DNA of 64,000 bases, taken from contig CAWDAZ010000002.1 of assembly GCA_963800475.1 (NCBI GenBank), forward strand, positions 248,001 through 312,000, given 5' to 3'. This stretch comes from Palsa-465 sp963800475. GTDB lineage: Bacteria; Actinomycetota; Thermoleophilia; Solirubrobacterales; Solirubrobacteraceae. Numbering within the stretch: the stretch's first letter is position 1; each line of letters opens with the position of its first letter. A program made the translations under genes and the position numbers. The notes under the pieces are model-generated. The model was not told the origin of the DNA. It was given only the letters and a program-made list of their open reading frames with translations, and did not search any database. Shown piece after piece: positions 35,889-43,548 of the stretch.

Positions 35889-36374
35889 ATGAACGTCCGC
35901 CGTCTCGCCATTGCCGGGCTGGCCCTGCTCGCCGTCGCGCTCGCCTGGATCGGCGGCACGCTCACCGCCTCCGGAGCCGGAACGGCGCCGGCCGCCGTCC
36001 GGAAGCAGCTCGCCGCGCAAAGGAACCCGATCGGCGCGCAGGGCCGGACGCTCGGCCTGTCGCTCGTCACGATCCCCACGGGTGTCCGGCTCCCGCTTCA
36101 CCACCACGAAGGCACGCAGGTGTCGTACATCGAGAAGGGGATCCTCCGTTACACGGTGCGCTCGGGCTCGGTGCGGGTGATGAGGGGCCTCGCCGACCAG
36201 TCACCGACGCTGGTCCGCAGGATCAGGGCAGGGCAGACGGGCACCGTCACCCCCGGCGAATGGCTCGTCGAGCAGCCCTCGGACATCCACACCGCCAAGG
36301 CGAAGGTGAGGGTGGTCGTGCTGATCGCCACCTTGCTGCGGAACGGCGCTCCGCCGGCGACGCCCGTGAAGTAG
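35889..36374 (+). CDS. Exported cupin-domain protein
   Basis: A 161-aa protein with a signal-peptide-like N-terminus ('RLAIAGLALLAVALAWIGG') and a single cupin barrel: 'GVRLPLHHHEGTQVSYIEKG' provides the metal-binding histidines and glutamate. Such proteins may be metal-dependent enzymes or binding proteins; the substrate is unknown. A TAAGGAGG ribosome-binding site lies 7 bp before the ATG. It stands alone between the ABC exporter and the PDZ/VWA cluster. Confidence 0.82.
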   Translation: MNVRRLAIAGLALLAVALAWIGGTLTASGAGTAPAAVRKQLAAQRNPIGAQGRTLGLSLVTIPTGVRLPLHHHEGTQVSYIEKGILRYTVRSGSVRVMRGLADQSPTLVRRIRAGQTGTVTPGEWLVEQPSDIHTAKAKVRVVVLIATLLRNGAPPATPVK

Positions 36375-36482
36375 AGCCCAGCCTGATCCGTCGCGGGCGC
36401 GGGCTGGTGCCGGCCCCGTGGGGTCAACCGTCATCCGCAGTTCTTAAGTAGATCTGATTAACGCCGCCTAGTTTGTCCGGGC

Positions 36483-37082
36483 ATGGCTGCACCACGTCAT
36501 CTGTGGTCCGGAGACTGGCGCCGCGAGTCGGCTGCGGCCGCCGAGGAGCTCGCGGACCGCCGTCGCCCGGCCGACGCACCGGCTGAACCCGAGGCTTCGG
36601 AACCGTCCCCGGGTCCGTCCGCGCTCGAGCGTGGAATCCGGGCGCTGCGCGACGCGAACACCCCGGGCGTCCGCCATCTGGCGCTGATCGGAATCGCGGC
36701 GCTGGTAATCGCCGGCGCCGCCTACGGAGCGGTCTCAGCGCTCTCGACCGCCGGCACACCGAGCCCGCCCGCCGCACAGGGAACACCCGTCTTTACCACC
36801 GGGCAGGCCTGGCTCGGCGTCGACACGACGAGCTTCCCGGTGATCACCGGGGCGATGATCGTCGACGTCGCCCCGGGCAGTCCGGCCGACGCCGCAGGGC
36901 TCCAACCCGGTGACGTGATCACGGGAATCGACGAGCACCCCGTGCAGACACCTGCCGACCTCGACTCGGCGCTGGCCGCCTTGCACGCCGGCCAGTCGGT
37001 CCGGATCCAGTATCAGCTCGGCCCGGGCCAGAGCTCGTACACAACCCAGGCGACCCTGCGGTCCCGCCCCGCCGGCCCATGA
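36483..37082 (+). CDS. Membrane-anchored PDZ-domain protein
   Basis: A 199-aa protein: acidic/Pro-rich cytoplasmic N-terminus (about 65 residues), one helix ('LALIGIAALVIAGAAYGAVS'), then an external PDZ domain with 'MIVDVAPGSPADAAGLQPGD' and 'VITGIDEHPVQTPADL'. No protease domain is attached, unlike HtrA. It overlaps the VWA gene by 4 bp, so it probably acts with the VWA/MoxR cluster, perhaps as a substrate- or protein-docking module. Confidence 0.88.
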   Translation: MAAPRHLWSGDWRRESAAAAEELADRRRPADAPAEPEASEPSPGPSALERGIRALRDANTPGVRHLALIGIAALVIAGAAYGAVSALSTAGTPSPPAAQGTPVFTTGQAWLGVDTTSFPVITGAMIVDVAPGSPADAAGLQPGDVITGIDEHPVQTPADLDSALAALHAGQSVRIQYQLGPGQSSYTTQATLRSRPAGP

Positions 37083-38029
37083 GCTTCATCGATCCGCTGG
37101 TTCTTCTCGGGCTGCTCGCGATTCCGCTGCTGGTGTGGTGGTACGCGGGCGAGCAACGTCGGCGGGCGCGGGCCGCGTCGGCGTTCGTTGCCTCGCCGCT
37201 GACCGAATCCGTGGCGCCGCGGCGCCCGCGGTGGCGGCGTCATCTGCCGATGGCGGTGTTCGCGCTGGCGCTCGCGGCGCTGATCTTCGCGGTCGCGCGT
37301 CCACAGCGAAGTGTCGCCAAGCCGGTGACCAACGGCGCGGTGATGCTCGCCGACGACACCAGCAGCTCGATGCAGGCCACGGACGTCTCCCCGTCGCGCC
37401 TGCAAGCATCGCTCGGCGCGGCCCGGCGGTTCCTCGCCGACGTGCCGGGCACGGTTCAGGTGGGACTGCTCGAGTTCGCGCGCACCCCGACGGTGCTCCA
37501 GTCGCCGACCACCAACCACGCGCTCACCGGCTCGGCGCTCTCGCGCCTGCCCCGTACCACCGGCGGAACCGCGGTCGGTCAAGCGCTGACCACGGCGCTG
37601 AACGAGCTGAAGAACCTGCCGAAGGTGTCCGGCAAGGTCCCGCCCGGCGCGATCGTGCTGCTCTCGGATGGCGCCTCGAACGTCGGCATCTCCCCACTCG
37701 GTGTGGCCCGCCAAGCCGCCTCGCAGCACATACCGATCTACACGATCTCGGTTGGGACGCCGACCGGGACGATCGCCGGCAGTCGCGGCGCGAAGGTGCC
37801 GGTGCCGGTCGAGCGTCAGCAGCTCGAGCAGATCGCGCGCCTGTCCGGGGGCCGTTCCTTTACGGCATCAAACGATGCCGGCGTGAGCGCGGCCTACAAG
37901 CGGCTGGCAGCGCGGCTCGGCACCAAGCACCTCACCGAAGACATCACCACGAGCTTCGCCGGCATCGCGCTGGCGCTGCTGGCGCTGGGCAGCGTGTTGA
38001 CGCTGCGCTGGTTCGGGCGCCTCATCTAG
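37079..38029 (+). CDS. VWA-domain membrane protein (BatA-like), first copy
   Basis: A 316-aa protein with two N-terminal helices, a von Willebrand A domain carrying the MIDAS motif D-x-S-x-S ('LADDTSSSMQATD') and 'IVLLSDGASNVG', and a C-terminal helix. It belongs to the Bat/aerotolerance-type proteins that work with MoxR ATPases in complex assembly or envelope stress. The layout helix-helix-VWA-helix matches BatA. It is coupled to the PDZ gene and paralogous to the gene at 39999-40943. Confidence 0.92.
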   Translation: MSFIDPLVLLGLLAIPLLVWWYAGEQRRRARAASAFVASPLTESVAPRRPRWRRHLPMAVFALALAALIFAVARPQRSVAKPVTNGAVMLADDTSSSMQATDVSPSRLQASLGAARRFLADVPGTVQVGLLEFARTPTVLQSPTTNHALTGSALSRLPRTTGGTAVGQALTTALNELKNLPKVSGKVPPGAIVLLSDGASNVGISPLGVARQAASQHIPIYTISVGTPTGTIAGSRGAKVPVPVERQQLEQIARLSGGRSFTASNDAGVSAAYKRLAARLGTKHLTEDITTSFAGIALALLALGSVLTLRWFGRLI

Positions 38030-38050
38030 ACGCAACGACCTGGAGGACAG

Positions 38051-39097
38051 ATGAACGAAGTCGAGCAGTTCCACGACCAGCGCGGAGAGGCCAGGCAGGC
38101 TCTCCAGGAAGCGCTGTATGAGATCAAGCGGGTGATCGTCGGGCAGGACGCGATGCTCGAGCGGTTGCTCGTGAGCCTGCTGGCCGGCGGCCACGTGCTG
38201 CTCGAGGGCGTGCCTGGGCTGGCGAAGACACTCACCGTGAAGACCCTCGCGGCGGTCCTCGGTGGCTCTTACAACCGGATTCAGTTCACCCCCGACCTGG
38301 TCCCCGCCGACCTGGTCGGCACCCGTGTGTACCGGCCGGACACGGGCAAGTTCGACACCGAGCTCGGCCCTGTGCACTGCAACTTCCTGCTGGCCGACGA
38401 GATCAACCGCGCCCCCGCCAAGGTCCAGTCGGCGCTGCTCGAGGTGATGCAGGAGCAGCAGGTCACGATCGGTGGGTCGACGTTTGCGGTGCCACTGCCC
38501 TTCATCGTGATGGCCACCCAGAACCCGATCGAGTCCGAGGGCACCTACCCGCTGCCCGAGGCGCAGGTCGACCGGTTCCTGATGAAGATCGTCGTCGACT
38601 ATCCGAGCGTGGGCGAGGAGGCGGCGGTCGTCGGGCGCAGCCTCGGTCGGCCGGCGGAGGTGCGGGAGTGCCTGTCGCTAGCGGAGCTTCACCGGCACGC
38701 GCAGGCGGTCGAGAGCGTGCTCGTCGACCGGGACGCGATCGGCTACGCGGTCGATTTGGCGGACGCCACCCGGCGACCGGGCGAGCACGGCCTCGAGGAG
38801 CTCGCCCCGCTGATCGAGTTCGGTGCCAGCCCGCGCGGGCCGATCGGCCTCGTCCAGGCAGCGCGAGTGTTGGCGCTGCTGCGCGGGCGTGGGCACGTTG
38901 TGTGCGACGACATCCGCGACCTCGCGGCGGATGTTCTGCGGCACCGGATCGTGCTCTCCTACGACGCGCTCAGCGAGGGCGTGAGTGCCGATGACGTGCT
39001 CGAGCAGGTGCTAGGCGCGGTCCAGGCGCCGGACGGCGACCGGCTGCTGCGCGACACGCAGGTGCAGGACATGCCGATTCCGGTGAGGGCCGGGTGA
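38051..39097 (+). CDS. MoxR-family AAA+ ATPase
   Basis: A 348-aa ATPase: Walker A 'LLEGVPGLAKTLT', Walker B 'FLLADEINRAPAK', sensor 'VMATQNPIESEGTYPLPEAQ' and 'DRFLMKI' arginine finger region. MoxR proteins act as chaperones that insert cofactors or assemble complexes with VWA partners. GGAGG precedes the ATG. Its end overlaps the DUF58 gene by 4 bp. Confidence 0.95.
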   Translation: MNEVEQFHDQRGEARQALQEALYEIKRVIVGQDAMLERLLVSLLAGGHVLLEGVPGLAKTLTVKTLAAVLGGSYNRIQFTPDLVPADLVGTRVYRPDTGKFDTELGPVHCNFLLADEINRAPAKVQSALLEVMQEQQVTIGGSTFAVPLPFIVMATQNPIESEGTYPLPEAQVDRFLMKIVVDYPSVGEEAAVVGRSLGRPAEVRECLSLAELHRHAQAVESVLVDRDAIGYAVDLADATRRPGEHGLEELAPLIEFGASPRGPIGLVQAARVLALLRGRGHVVCDDIRDLAADVLRHRIVLSYDALSEGVSADDVLEQVLGAVQAPDGDRLLRDTQVQDMPIPVRAG

Positions 39098-40002
39098 GCC
39101 AGGTCCTGCTCGAACCGCCCGCGGCCCGGCAGGGCCCGGGCCCGGTCCCGCAGCAGCTGATCGAGGCCCTCGACGTCTCCGTCAACCGGCTGGTCGCGCG
39201 GATGCTCCCGGGCGACCGTCGCGCCGCCGGGGTCGGCGTCGGCACCGAGCTCGCACAGCTGCGCCCCTACGAGACCGGCGACGACGTGCGCCACATCGAC
39301 GCGGCCGCGTCGGCGCGCACCGGGCAGACGCACGTCCGCCTGCACGTCCCCGAGCGCGCGCTGACGACCTGGATCGTGCTCGACGTCTCGCCGTCGATGG
39401 CGTTCGGGACGGAGCGCCGGCTGAAGGCCGACGTCGCCGAGGGGGTGGCGCTCGTGTTCGGGCGGCTCGGCGTGAGGCGGGCCGGGAGCGTCGGGCTCGT
39501 CGCCTTCGGGGCGGGGGAGGCGCGCGTGCTTCCGCCGCGCGGGTCCAAGCCCGGAATCGTTGCGCTGCGCCGGACCCTTGCCGAGGGCGTCGCCCGGGAC
39601 GGCCGCCACCACCCGGATGCGTTGGCGGACGCGCTCCGGCGGGTCGGGCGGCTGGCCGGGCAGCCGGGGCTGGTCGTGGTGTTGTCGGACTTCCGGGATC
39701 AGCACGCCTGGGAGCGGCCGCTGGGAGCGCTCCGCATGCGTCACTCGCTGCTGGCTGTCGAAGTCGTCGATCCCCGCGAGGCGGAGCTCCCCGCCGTCGG
39801 GCACCTGGCGCTGATCGATCCCGAGACCGGCGCGCGCATCGAGGTCGACACCTCCTCTCGGCGGGTCCGCCGGCGGTTCGCCGAGCTCGAGCGCGAACGC
39901 CGCGACACGGTGGCCCGCGAGCTGCGGCGCCTGCGCGTAGATCACGTCGAGCTGTCGACCGGCGAGGAGTGGCTGCCGGCGTTGGGGCGTCGCTTGCGAT
40001 GA
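39094..40002 (+). CDS. DUF58 (VWA-like) protein
   Basis: A 302-aa protein with the DUF58 signature near residue 60 ('GTELAQLRPYETGDDVRHID') followed by a VWA-like fold ('TTWIVLDVSPSMAFG'). DUF58 genes nearly always follow moxR and the products probably interact. The N-terminal membrane helices of long DUF58 proteins are absent. It starts with GTG overlapping the moxR stop and its end overlaps the second VWA gene. Confidence 0.92.
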   Translation: MSQVLLEPPAARQGPGPVPQQLIEALDVSVNRLVARMLPGDRRAAGVGVGTELAQLRPYETGDDVRHIDAAASARTGQTHVRLHVPERALTTWIVLDVSPSMAFGTERRLKADVAEGVALVFGRLGVRRAGSVGLVAFGAGEARVLPPRGSKPGIVALRRTLAEGVARDGRHHPDALADALRRVGRLAGQPGLVVVLSDFRDQHAWERPLGALRMRHSLLAVEVVDPREAELPAVGHLALIDPETGARIEVDTSSRRVRRRFAELERERRDTVARELRRLRVDHVELSTGEEWLPALGRRLR

Positions 40003-40943
40003 GCTTCTCGAACCCGATCTGGCTGGCCGCGCTCGCCCTGATCCCGGCGGCGATCGCCGCGTCTGCGCTGGCGCGCCGCCGCGCGCGCCGCTACGCGGTG
40101 CGCTTTACGGCCGTCTCGACGCTGCAACGGGCGGCGGTGGCCGGGACCAGCTGGCGCCGGCTACTGCCCGCGGCCTTCATGTTGGCGTCTGTCGCAGCAC
40201 TTGCGCTGGCGCTGGCGCGACCGCACGTCAGCTACAGCGCTCCGGTCGACCAGGCGTCGATGGTGCTGGTCAGCGACGAGTCCGGATCGATGGCCTCCTC
40301 GGACGTCCAGCCGACACGGCTGGCCGCCGCCGAGCAGGCCGCCAACGCGTTCATCGACCAGCTACCGGCCAAGGCGCAGGTCGGGGCGGTCGCGTTCTCG
40401 ACCACGCCCAACAGCGTTCAGGCGCCCGCGGTCGATCACGGCGCCGCGCGCTCCGTGATCGATTCACAGACGGCCGGCGGGGCCACCGACACGGGCGACT
40501 CGCTTGCGGCGGCGTTGCAACTGCTCCACGGAGGCCAGGCCAAGCACCCGCCGTCGGCGATCGTGCTGCTCTCGGACGGCGACGCCAACCGCGGCCAGGA
40601 CCCGACGCAGGTTGCGCGCCTGGCGGCGAAGGAGAAGATCCCGATCTACACGGTCGCGCTGGGGACGCAGAGCGGCACGCTTCCCAACCCCGACCCGCTC
40701 GGTCCGCCGGTACCCGTCCCGCCCGACCCGCAGCTGATGGCCCAGATCGCGGAGCTGTCCGGGGGGCGCAGCTTCAACGCGCAGTCCGCCGATGTGCTCA
40801 GCTCGATCTACAAGGGGCTCGGCCACCAGCTGGGCAGCGTCACCCGCAAGCGAGAGGTCACGGCCGAGTTCGCGCTCGGCGGGCTGGTGCTGCTGCTGTT
40901 CGCCGTCGCCGGTGCGACGCGCTGGTCGCCACGGCTGCCCTAG
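39999..40943 (+). CDS. VWA-domain membrane protein (BatA-like), second copy
   Basis: A 314-aa paralogue of the VWA protein at 37079, with the same helix-VWA-helix architecture. The MIDAS is 'LVSDESGSMASSD', and 'AIVLLSDGDANRGQDP' follows. The ATG overlaps the DUF58 stop. Two VWA proteins flanking MoxR-DUF58 resemble BatA/BatB, though in the usual bat operon both VWA genes follow DUF58. Confidence 0.92.
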   Translation: MSFSNPIWLAALALIPAAIAASALARRRARRYAVRFTAVSTLQRAAVAGTSWRRLLPAAFMLASVAALALALARPHVSYSAPVDQASMVLVSDESGSMASSDVQPTRLAAAEQAANAFIDQLPAKAQVGAVAFSTTPNSVQAPAVDHGAARSVIDSQTAGGATDTGDSLAAALQLLHGGQAKHPPSAIVLLSDGDANRGQDPTQVARLAAKEKIPIYTVALGTQSGTLPNPDPLGPPVPVPPDPQLMAQIAELSGGRSFNAQSADVLSSIYKGLGHQLGSVTRKREVTAEFALGGLVLLLFAVAGATRWSPRLP

Positions 40944-40946
40944 CGG

Positions 40947-42458
40947 TCAACCCCGCGGGATGCTCTGCTGGAAGCGGAACACGTTGTCGGGGTCGTACCG
41001 GCGCTTGATCTCGGTCAGCCGCTTGAAGTTCCGTCCGTAGTACGCCGACTTCCAGCGAGGCTGACTTCGATCGATGAAGTTCTGGTACGCGGACCCGTTC
41101 GTGTGCGGACGGAGCTCGTCGGCGAGCCGCTCGATCCATGCCAGGCCGCGGTCCACGGTTCGCCGCGAGTCCTTCGGCGTCCACTCGGTCTCGGTGGCGA
41201 GCACCGCGAACGAGTTCCGGTGCACGAACGCCGTCGCGTCGGCGGGTACCTCGTTGATCGCGCCGCCCGACGCGAACATCGCCGCCCCCGCGCCGTCCGG
41301 GTTGTGGCTCCCCGGCCATCGTTCGACCGCGCGCAGCAGCGCATCCACGCCGGCCCCGTCGAGCGGGCGATCGAGATACGCCGACTTCACCTCGTAGGCG
41401 ATGATCGGAGTCGTGCTGAAGAAGTAGTCCTTGGCCTGCCAGAACGTCCTGCGGGCGATCAGCTGCTTCTTGATCCGGCCGGCGCGCAACGCAGGCGCGA
41501 GCAGGTCGACCAGCTCGTGCTTGGGCCCGAAGTACTGCCCGAGCGCGGAGACCGTCGGGGGTCCCTTGCCACCGGTCCGCGGGTTGCCCGCCCTGCCGAC
41601 GCCCAACCGCGCCGAGAACTCCGCTGGGGCGTGCTGCATCACCTGCTGGAACGCCTCGAACACGGCCGGCGCGTCCGCCCATTCCCAAGTGATGTCGTAA
41701 AGGCTCACATAGGAGACGGGATTGGTCGCGAACGTGTACGAGGTGGAGACCCCAAAGTTCCCTCCGCCCCCGCCGCGCAGCGCCCAGAACAGATCGGAGT
41801 TGCGGTGCTCACTGCAGGTGAGCAGGCGGCCGTCCGCGGTGACGACCTGCGCCTCGACGAGGTGATCGCAGGTCAGCCCCATCTTCCGCGAGCTGAACCC
41901 GATGCCGCCGCCGAGCACCAGCCCCCCGACCGCGACCGTGGGGCATCGCCCGGCAGAGATCGCCACCCCGTGCGGCTGCAGACCCGAGTAGATCGTCGTG
42001 TTCCGCGCACCCGGCTGAGCCGTCACCGTCCCCCGGGCGTCGTCCACCGACACTCCGCGCATCCCACCGAGGTTGACGACCAGGCCCGGCCCGACGCAGT
42101 AGCCGGCGTAGTTGTGGCCGCCGGAGCGCACCGCGACGGGAACGCCGTTCTCGTGCGCCCAGGCGACCGCCGTCCTCACGTCCTGGACGCGCGAGCACAC
42201 CGTCACGCCTCCGGGCCGGATACCGGCGTAGCGGAGGTTCAAGGGGCGGCTGATCTGCAGGTAGCGACGATCTCCCGGCCTGACCAGCTTGTGCCCGAGC
42301 TTCGCCTCGAGCTCGGCCCACCGCGGGCGAGAGGCGGCGAGTGCGGCTTCGGCGGCGGCCAGGACCTCGAGCTGGCCGGCCAGCGACGCGGCAAGTACCG
42401 ACCCGCCGGCGCGCCGCAGGAAGACGCGCCGTGTGCTGCTCCGGGCTTCGGCCGGCAT
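40947..42458 (-). CDS. Tat-exported FAD-linked oxidase with bicovalent flavin motif
   Basis: A 503-aa berberine-bridge/6-hydroxynicotine-oxidase-like enzyme. A twin-arginine signal is present ('TRRVFLRRAGG' at residues 9-19). His115 ('RSGGHNYAGY') and Cys172 ('AGRCPTVAVGG') match the His/Cys pair that anchors FAD twice in glucooligosaccharide oxidase-type enzymes. A C-terminal BBE segment ('YYGRNFKRLTEIKRRYDPDN') completes the fold. It oxidises a sugar, alkaloid or lignin-related alcohol outside the cell with O2. It converges with the VWA operon (3 bp). Confidence 0.92.
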   Translation of the reverse strand: MPAEARSSTRRVFLRRAGGSVLAASLAGQLEVLAAAEAALAASRPRWAELEAKLGHKLVRPGDRRYLQISRPLNLRYAGIRPGGVTVCSRVQDVRTAVAWAHENGVPVAVRSGGHNYAGYCVGPGLVVNLGGMRGVSVDDARGTVTAQPGARNTTIYSGLQPHGVAISAGRCPTVAVGGLVLGGGIGFSSRKMGLTCDHLVEAQVVTADGRLLTCSEHRNSDLFWALRGGGGGNFGVSTSYTFATNPVSYVSLYDITWEWADAPAVFEAFQQVMQHAPAEFSARLGVGRAGNPRTGGKGPPTVSALGQYFGPKHELVDLLAPALRAGRIKKQLIARRTFWQAKDYFFSTTPIIAYEVKSAYLDRPLDGAGVDALLRAVERWPGSHNPDGAGAAMFASGGAINEVPADATAFVHRNSFAVLATETEWTPKDSRRTVDRGLAWIERLADELRPHTNGSAYQNFIDRSQPRWKSAYYGRNFKRLTEIKRRYDPDNVFRFQQSIPRG

Positions 42459-42675
42459 ACGGCGTCACCCTAGTGGACAGGTCGACCGAGCGGCTGAAAG
42501 ATCAGCCTACGAGCAGAAGCTCCACGGTGCCTCGCTGCTGCCGAGAGTTAGGCCCGAGAACCAGGCGTGCCGGCGGGTCGCTTATCGACGCGCGTCGTGC
42601 CGACCTTTAGACAAACGTCACCTGTTCGGCCGGATCGTCAGGATCTTCCGGAGGGAGAGGGGTATACGACCGCGT

Positions 42676-43548
42676 TCAGTCCGAGATGAAGTAGAACGGG
42701 TCCGGCAGCTTGAAGCCCCGATCGGCATTACCGCCGTCGAGATCGGACTGCTGATCACCAACGTTCGCGATGATTTCGTAGCCGCGTCTCTCGATCGCGG
42801 CGCGGGTGGAGGACTTGAATCGCTCCGTGTCTGCGCCAACCGGTTTCTCGTACACGCCGGCCCAGCCCTGGTTGTAGCCGGCACGACGTAGATTGGATTT
42901 GGTAATCGAATCGATCGCCGACGGCCTGCCGGTGACGAAGAACACCGCGACGTGACGCTTCAGAGCGGCTCTATAGAGCTGGAGCGTGGCTGGGATCGCG
43001 ACACCGTGCCCGGTGGCTGCAGACACGGCAAGCGCTGAGACATCGAAGTTGTGCGCCGAGAGATCGGCGTAGTTGGACAGGGACGTCTCGTCTATGTCCA
43101 GTACGAGCGCCGGTCGGCCCTTCAGCGGTTCCCTGCGAGCGACGCACCGACGCACACGTCGATACAGGGTGCCGTGTCCGGGGACGGGCTCATAGGAGCT
43201 GGTGCACTCCCGCCGGCCGGTTCGTGCAATCGCCAGGCGCTGCACGATGTAGTTGCGGGCGGCACCGTCGACGGCTGCCAAATCGCGCTCGTATGCGCCG
43301 GAGTCGTGGTAGGCCCGGAGTGGCCCGGTGAGTGCGTTCACGCCGACCGTGCCCAATTCCCCGACCTGCGGGAGCCCGACGGCGGTCGGTCGCAGCCCAT
43401 ATAGCGTCTGGCCGTCGGCCGGATACGGGACCACCGAACCCGACGATCCGCGACCAAGCGCGACGCCCGTCGCCACGATCCCCGTCACAACCGTCGCCAT
43501 CGCGATCGGACGCCAGCGGCGTTTGCACCAGGTCGCCATTGCCCTCAT
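42676..43548 (-). CDS. Exported HAD-superfamily acid phosphatase
   Basis: A 290-aa protein with an N-terminal signal/anchor ('RPIAMATVVTGIVATGVALG') and the HAD phosphatase motifs: I 'LVLDIDETSLSNY' (Asp151, Asp153), II 'VFFVTGRPSA', and IV 'ANVGDQQSDLDGG'. This matches class B/plant acid phosphatase-type (pfam acid phosphatase B) enzymes acting on phosphomonoesters outside the membrane. The ATG at 43548 overlaps the phosphoesterase stop, giving a coupled pair for phosphate scavenging. Confidence 0.9.
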   Translation of the reverse strand: MRAMATWCKRRWRPIAMATVVTGIVATGVALGRGSSGSVVPYPADGQTLYGLRPTAVGLPQVGELGTVGVNALTGPLRAYHDSGAYERDLAAVDGAARNYIVQRLAIARTGRRECTSSYEPVPGHGTLYRRVRRCVARREPLKGRPALVLDIDETSLSNYADLSAHNFDVSALAVSAATGHGVAIPATLQLYRAALKRHVAVFFVTGRPSAIDSITKSNLRRAGYNQGWAGVYEKPVGADTERFKSSTRAAIERRGYEIIANVGDQQSDLDGGNADRGFKLPDPFYFISD

